NCBI GenBank assembly: GCA_035529405.1 | Contig: DATKWV010000053.1 | Span: 1-36,857 of the forward strand | DNA length: 36,857 bases | Direction: 5' to 3' | Source of the DNA: DATKWV01 sp035529405 | Lineage (GTDB): Bacteria; Planctomycetota; Phycisphaerae; Sedimentisphaerales; Anaerobacaceae | Shown: in pieces, positions 32,280 through 36,857 of the stretch | Numbering within the stretch: position 1 is the stretch's first letter | Layout: every line of letters begins with the position of its first letter | Position numbers and translations under genes: made by a program | The notes under the pieces: generated by a model | What the model saw: the letters and a program-made list of their open reading frames with translations, nothing else | Databases searched by the model: none | Told to the model about the DNA's origin: nothing

Positions 32280-34388
32280 CTAAGCTTTTTCCACCCTCAT
32301 ACGTGCGTCAACGGCTATTGGTGTTGTGCCTGGGGGCCCGACCACATACGGATTAATATCAAGTTCCTGAATTTCCGGAAATTCTGTCACCAGCTGGCTA
32401 AGCCTCTGTAATGCCTCGGCGATACTATCCATATCTACCGCCTCCTGGCCCCGGAAACCGGTCAGTATGCGGTAAGTCTTTGTGCTCATAAGCATTTGCA
32501 TCGCCTCATCTGCTGTAAGTGGTGCAAGGTAAAAAGACACGTCCTTAAGTGCTTCGACCATCGTTCCGCCAAGACCGAACATCATCAGCGGCCCGAAATG
32601 TCTGTCCCGCTTCATACCCAGAATCACCTCTTTTCCTGTTTTACACATTTGCTGAACTAAAACACCGAGAATCTCAGCATCCGGCGCCTTTTGTGGTACC
32701 CTGTACATCATCAGGTCAAAGGCGTCCATCACCTCCTGGTCGCTGTTCAAATCCATTTTTACACCGCCGACGTCTGTTTTATGTACTATCTGCGGCGACC
32801 AAATCTTTAATACGACCGGGTAGCCCAGACGGTTGGCGACGGCAACCGCCTTTTCAGCACTGTCAGCTACAGCATCCTCGGGAGTAGCAAAGCCGTAGGC
32901 GGCAAGTATTTGCTTTGATTGCTCCTCGTTGATTTCCTTTATCCCCTGCCGCAAATGCTTTTCAATTATGTTTTCGACTTTTGCACGGTTGACTGCAAAC
33001 TGTTTAACCACGCGTTTGGGCCGGTTGCGCCATCTTATGTAATCGGTCATTGCCTTGATTGTGCATACGGCCTTTTCAGGAGAATCGTAATGAGGTATTT
33101 TAGCCTGCTGCAATATCTGTTTTGCTTTCTTGACCTTTTCGGCCCCCAGAAAGCACGTAAAAATCGGCTTTTGCCGGCTTGCTTTTGCCTGTGCCTGTCT
33201 GACGATTGCCTCAGCGGTGCTGTCAGCCTCAGTCATGGCCTGAGGGGTAAGAAGCACAAGAACAACATCGACATTTGGGTCTTCAAGCACTGCCTCAATC
33301 GCCAATTCGTATCTGTCAGCCAGTGCATCGCCTAAAACATCGATTGGGTTTGAGATGTTCGCTGCAGGCGGCAGCGCCTCAGCAAGTTTGTCGCCGGTTT
33401 CCCGGCTGAAAGTCGCGAATTCCAGGCCCTGACGCTCTATATCATCCGCAGCCATAATCCCGGGCCCGCCGGCGTTGGTAATAACTGCCACTGTCGAACC
33501 TGCTGAAAGCGGCTGATACGCAAAGGCCTGGGCGTAATCGAATTGCTGTTGTAACGAGTTACAGCGAATAATCCCCGCCCGCTCGAAGACACACTCGTAT
33601 GCGGTTTCTGCCCCTGCCAGACTGCCGGTATGAGAAGTGGCTGCTTTTGCACCTGCGGCGGTGCCCCCCGATTTTATCATAAGTATCGGCTTGTTACGAC
33701 TGATGCGTTCTGCCTGCGTAACGAAAGCATTACCGTCTGTTATATTTTCCAGATAGCCGGCAATGACTTTCGTGTTGGCATCCTGTCCAAGCACTTCCAG
33801 AACATCCAGTTCGTTGATATCAGCTTTATTGCCTATACTCACCAGCTTGCTGAACCCGATTCTGTTGGCCATGGCGTAATCCAGAATAGCCGTCATTATT
33901 GCTCCTGACTGAGATATGTAGCCGATGCCGCCGTCAATCGGCATCTGTCCGCCGAAACTGGCGTTGAGTTTATTGGCCGGCACTACCACACCGAGGCAAT
34001 TGGGCCCGATTACCTTTATTTTGGCCTGTCTTGCGATTTGAATGACCTGCTTTTCGAGTCTGCTTCCCTCCTGCCCAACCTCCTTGAATCCGGCGGTTAT
34101 AATAATTACCGACTGTACCCCTATACCGGCACATTGCTGCATTACCGACGGTACCGCTGCCGCCGGCACAGCTATAATCACAAGCTCCGGTACCTGACCT
34201 GTCGATGCAAGGTCAGGAAAGCATTTCAGGCCTTCGATTTCATCGGCCTTGTTATTGACCGGAAATACCTGCCCCTCGTATCCGGCACCAATGATACTTG
34301 CAAGTATCTCGTGGCCGACCTTGCCCTTCTCGCGCGAGGCGCCGACAACAGCGATGCTTTTGGGATTAAAGAATTTCTCAAAATTCAT
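32280..34388 (-). CDS. ADP-forming acyl-/acetyl-CoA synthetase (fused alpha-beta subunits)
   Basis: 702 aa from the ATG at 34388 (MNFEKFFNPKSIAVVGAS); 32 upstream codons in frame lack homology. Order: CoA-binding domain (1-130), succinyl-CoA-ligase-like domain with GYISQSGAIMTAILDYA and the phosphorylatable His in SHTGSLAGAE, then an ATP-grasp domain (about 470-700: GYPVVLKIWSPQIVHKTDVG, ELDINPYVV). It interconverts acetyl-CoA, ADP and Pi with acetate, ATP and CoA. There is no GNAT domain, so it is not a Pat-type fusion; the GNAT is on the next gene instead. First gene of a two-gene operon. Confidence 0.92.
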   Translation of the reverse strand: MNFEKFFNPKSIAVVGASREKGKVGHEILASIIGAGYEGQVFPVNNKADEIEGLKCFPDLASTGQVPELVIIAVPAAAVPSVMQQCAGIGVQSVIIITAGFKEVGQEGSRLEKQVIQIARQAKIKVIGPNCLGVVVPANKLNASFGGQMPIDGGIGYISQSGAIMTAILDYAMANRIGFSKLVSIGNKADINELDVLEVLGQDANTKVIAGYLENITDGNAFVTQAERISRNKPILMIKSGGTAAGAKAATSHTGSLAGAETAYECVFERAGIIRCNSLQQQFDYAQAFAYQPLSAGSTVAVITNAGGPGIMAADDIERQGLEFATFSRETGDKLAEALPPAANISNPIDVLGDALADRYELAIEAVLEDPNVDVVLVLLTPQAMTEADSTAEAIVRQAQAKASRQKPIFTCFLGAEKVKKAKQILQQAKIPHYDSPEKAVCTIKAMTDYIRWRNRPKRVVKQFAVNRAKVENIIEKHLRQGIKEINEEQSKQILAAYGFATPEDAVADSAEKAVAVANRLGYPVVLKIWSPQIVHKTDVGGVKMDLNSDQEVMDAFDLMMYRVPQKAPDAEILGVLVQQMCKTGKEVILGMKRDRHFGPLMMFGLGGTMVEALKDVSFYLAPLTADEAMQMLMSTKTYRILTGFRGQEAVDMDSIAEALQRLSQLVTEFPEIQELDINPYVVGPPGTTPIAVDARMRVEKA

Positions 34389-34546
34389 AATCAGGTTGCC
34401 GTTTCTGCAAAACGGCCCAAAAAACAATCCATTTTCCTGCCGAACACCTTTATTATAAGCGTCTTCAAAGCCTGTTTCAACCAATTTACGAAATGAATAT
34501 AACCGCTATCACCGAAAAGTCTGGCGCTGTTGTCGTCTGAAATAGT

Positions 34547-34576
34547 TTGAAACATGTCACCTAAGCTCTTTATAAT
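34547..34576 (+). promoter_or_regulatory. Probable sigma-70 promoter of comEC
   Basis: TTGAAA (34547-34552), 18-nt spacer, TATAAT (34571-34576). The ATG of comEC follows 15 nt later, so transcription would begin almost at the start codon, giving a very short or leaderless mRNA. Confidence 0.45.
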
Positions 34577-34591
34577 TGGCGTTCATTGACT

Positions 34592-36857
34592 ATGGACGTC
34601 ATACAGCGAAAACTGGAATTGCTCGATGCCGAACTTGCATGGCGGCGGAACTTCCATCAACGGCTTGTCGGCACGTGTCCGTTAGTATTGCTTGCCGCCG
34701 GAATCATCGCCGGAATCCTGCTGCAGAGTTGGGTATCATTGTCAATGTGGCTTTGGCTGCTGCTGCTGGTACTTTTTACAAGCACCGCTGTCGTGTTGAT
34801 TGTCAGCGCAGGCAAAAACCACAGGCATTATATGGCTGCCTATGTGGTTCTATGCTGTTTTACCTGTCTGGGGGCCATTCGGCTGATAAACTACAATTTT
34901 GCCGCCCAAAACGACATACGCAACCTCATAGCAGACCAGCCCACTTTGGCGACAATCGCGGGGGTAATCATCACAGAGCCTTATATTAACAAACAAAAGC
35001 AGCAGCCGTTTACAAACTTCAGGTTCACAGACCCGGCTACCAGCTTTTACCTGAAGGTTAGAAAGGTAAAGGCCGTGACCGGCTGGGTAAATGCAGCCGG
35101 GACTGTTTTAATGAGGGTGGATGAGCCTGTACTGGATTTGAAGGCCGGTAATTACATTCAGGCTTACTGCTGGCTGGCCAGGCCCGGGCAGCCTACCAAT
35201 CCCGGACAATTCAATACAGCTCTATATCTGCAGCGAAAAAACATCTTTGTCATCGCAACTGTTAAATCACGCCAAAGTATGGATTTGCTCCAGACCGGCC
35301 AGAAAAAGACCTTTATAAGACTAAAAAGCTGGTTAAGACAAAAGGCTGCAGAGGCATTGCTGCCGGGACCAGAACCCGAAAACCAGGGTCAGGCCTTACT
35401 GGAGGCCCTTTTACTTGGCCGCAGGGCAAATATAGACAGCAGAACTTATGCGGCATTTGAAAAAACCGGCCTTTTGCACTTTATCAGCTTGTCGGGAATG
35501 CATCTGGGGATTCTGACAGGCATTATCTGGTGGCTGTGCAAACTGGCCGGCCTGATGAAACGCAGCCGTGCTGTTATTTGCATAATTGCCATTGCCGTGT
35601 TTGTGCTTGTCGTACCGCCGAGGGAACCGACACTAAGGGCGGCGATTATAGTCTGGGTTTTCTGTATATCAATTTTATTCGCGCGAAGGTCAAATCCCGT
35701 TAATACATTATCGCTGGCAGCGATAATTCTTTTGCTGATAAGACCGACCTGCCTTTTCGATGCCGGCTGGCAATTATCGTTTGCATCGGTGCTTGGGCTT
35801 TTACTTTTTTGCCGGCGAATCCACCTTTTCCTGTACGAAAAAATAACGTCCCTGCCGCGGGGTAAGAAACCTCCGCTGACAAGACCGTTTTATAGTATAG
35901 CTTCCAGACCGGGCCCGTATCTGTTACGGCTGTTTTCCACAAGCTTTACTGCCTGGCTGGGCGGCGCAGGAATTCTATTATATCACTTCAATACAATCAC
36001 ACTGCTGACATGCGTCTGGACGGCCATTGTTTTTCCGCTGCTGGTTTTGATTTTGACAATTGGGTTCTTAAAGATAGTCCTGGCATTTTTGCTGCCGACA
36101 GCGGCGATGTTTCTGGGAATTGCAGCAGAAACTTTATGCGGCTCTCTAATCTGGATTGTGGAACTGATGGCAAAAGTGGACATATCGTACATAGTCATAG
36201 GTCACGTGCCGGTCGGATTCGTTGTTGGGTATTATTTGCTTATTTTGACTGCGGCATTTGTTTTCCTGCGGAACATATTATTGAAAAAGGTAATTGTTAC
36301 AGTCGTTGCCGTTGGAATGGTTTTGTTTGCCGGCACGCTGAAATGGCAAAGGACATACCCCGATAAGCTATTGCTTACGGCCCTTGACGTCGGACACGGC
36401 CAGGCGGTTTTGGCCCAGAGTCCCGGCGGGAAAAATATATTGTTTGACGCCGGCAGCCTCTACCAGAACAATGCAGGCCGAAAAATTATCACCGCTTTTA
36501 TGCGATACAGCGGCATCAACAGAATACACGCTATAGCCATCAGCCACTCTCATCCCGACCATATCAACGCAATACCCGAAATCCTTGCAAGTTCCAGAGT
36601 AGATGCCGTATATGCCAACAGGGCATTCATTGAAGAAACACACAACAAGCCCAAGGGTACCGCAGGAACATTAAGAAAGATTCTGGCTGAAAGCGGCCGG
36701 GAAATCAAATCCCTACCCAACCAACTGACCGCCGGTAAAGACCTTGAGATAAAAATCCTCTGGCCCACCGAACCGGCATTTGACGAACCAGCCCTGGACC
36801 TGAATGACAAATCCACCGTTTACCTGGTTAAATTTCACACAATTAATATTCTGCTGT
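34592..36857 (+). CDS. comEC: ComEC/Rec2 DNA-uptake channel protein (3' end outside window)
   Basis: 755 codons from the ATG at 34592, no stop before the edge. N-terminal TM pair with an OB-like periplasmic domain (about 95-230), the ComEC competence domain with ALLLGRRANIDSRTYAAFEK, GLLHFISLSGMHLGILTGII and VPPREPTLRAAII, about ten TM segments, then a metallo-beta-lactamase-like domain (LLTALDVGHGQAVLAQSPGG, SHSHPDHINAIPEIL). ComEC carries transforming DNA across the inner membrane. Length and order are normal so far. No SD is seen; the close promoter suggests leaderless translation. Divergent from the ADP-forming synthetase gene. Confidence 0.9.
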   Translation, partial: MDVIQRKLELLDAELAWRRNFHQRLVGTCPLVLLAAGIIAGILLQSWVSLSMWLWLLLLVLFTSTAVVLIVSAGKNHRHYMAAYVVLCCFTCLGAIRLINYNFAAQNDIRNLIADQPTLATIAGVIITEPYINKQKQQPFTNFRFTDPATSFYLKVRKVKAVTGWVNAAGTVLMRVDEPVLDLKAGNYIQAYCWLARPGQPTNPGQFNTALYLQRKNIFVIATVKSRQSMDLLQTGQKKTFIRLKSWLRQKAAEALLPGPEPENQGQALLEALLLGRRANIDSRTYAAFEKTGLLHFISLSGMHLGILTGIIWWLCKLAGLMKRSRAVICIIAIAVFVLVVPPREPTLRAAIIVWVFCISILFARRSNPVNTLSLAAIILLLIRPTCLFDAGWQLSFASVLGLLLFCRRIHLFLYEKITSLPRGKKPPLTRPFYSIASRPGPYLLRLFSTSFTAWLGGAGILLYHFNTITLLTCVWTAIVFPLLVLILTIGFLKIVLAFLLPTAAMFLGIAAETLCGSLIWIVELMAKVDISYIVIGHVPVGFVVGYYLLILTAAFVFLRNILLKKVIVTVVAVGMVLFAGTLKWQRTYPDKLLLTALDVGHGQAVLAQSPGGKNILFDAGSLYQNNAGRKIITAFMRYSGINRIHAIAISHSHPDHINAIPEILASSRVDAVYANRAFIEETHNKPKGTAGTLRKILAESGREIKSLPNQLTAGKDLEIKILWPTEPAFDEPALDLNDKSTVYLVKFHTINILL

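Noticed and set aside
1..36857. CRISPR arrays, tRNA or rRNA genes, transposases, integrases marking a magnetosome island
   Set aside because: I looked for regularly spaced repeats, tRNA-like and rRNA sequence and transposase/integrase motifs and saw none; mobility of the cluster is not supported from this window.

Overview
The window (about 36.9 kb, moderate GC) looks like a chromosomal piece of a Gram-negative, didermic environmental bacterium. The best lineage hint is the small HTH protein at 29953-30183: its WFDRG...GYRLPGS.DRRIP signature is one I associate with Planctomycetota (Phycisphaerae-like). That placement is an inference. The centre of the window is a magnetosome gene cluster (MGC), that is, genes for membrane organelles that biomineralise iron. 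All its genes lie on the minus strand and read right to left from mamA.

Layout, left to right. (1) 1-1161 (-): APC-type amino acid permease, cut by the window edge; behind it is a 440-bp gap holding two operator-like inverted repeats. (2) 1602-5660 (-): metal module with a DtxR-type regulator carrying a FeoA domain, feoB, and two half-size ChrA-type transporter genes. (3) 5714-22423 (-): the MGC. In order of transcription it holds mamA (TPR), mamQ (LemA), two mamI copies, a mamE-like protease with Cys4 ribbons, mamE with three C-terminal CXXCH magnetochrome motifs, a frame-shifted PDZ remnant, mamB, a MamO-like dead protease fused to a MamN-like permease, mamL (LapA-like), a TM2-domain protein, two small membrane proteins with a shared VLEEWG motif, two unknown soluble proteins, mamK (actin-like), a small membrane protein, mamM, a third cation diffusion facilitator with a degenerate metal site, and a MamP-like PDZ protein. 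The metal module follows it on the same strand with only a 53-nt gap, so MGC and iron-uptake genes may form one long transcription unit. (4) 22424-23896: about 1.5 kb without a convincing protein gene, holding a minus-strand terminator, a palindrome and short peptide ORFs. (5) 23897-34388: acetate/acyl-CoA block with a porin, acetyl-CoA synthetase and SatP-type acetate transporter on plus, then an AcuC-like deacetylase, HTH protein, CoA-transferase fused to GNAT, and ADP-forming acyl-CoA synthetase on minus. (6) 34592-end (+): ComEC/Rec2, cut by the window edge.

How the parts may work together. MamI, MamL, MamQ and MamB are the classic membrane-invagination set, MamA coats the organelle and MamK builds the filament that positions it. 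MamB/MamM with FeoB would bring iron in, MamE would process proteins and control redox through its haems, and the dead MamO-like protease would help nucleation. The encoded DtxR-type sensor could couple all of this to iron status. What stands out is the unusual domain architecture (MamO-MamN fusion, magnetochromes at the MamE C-terminus, Cys4 ribbons in the second MamE), a repeated [TM - DRQxxRxL - x10 - VLEEWG] module in three proteins, and several small genes I cannot assign. MGCs have been reported from Planctomycetota metagenomes, so the system type is known; its details here may not be.
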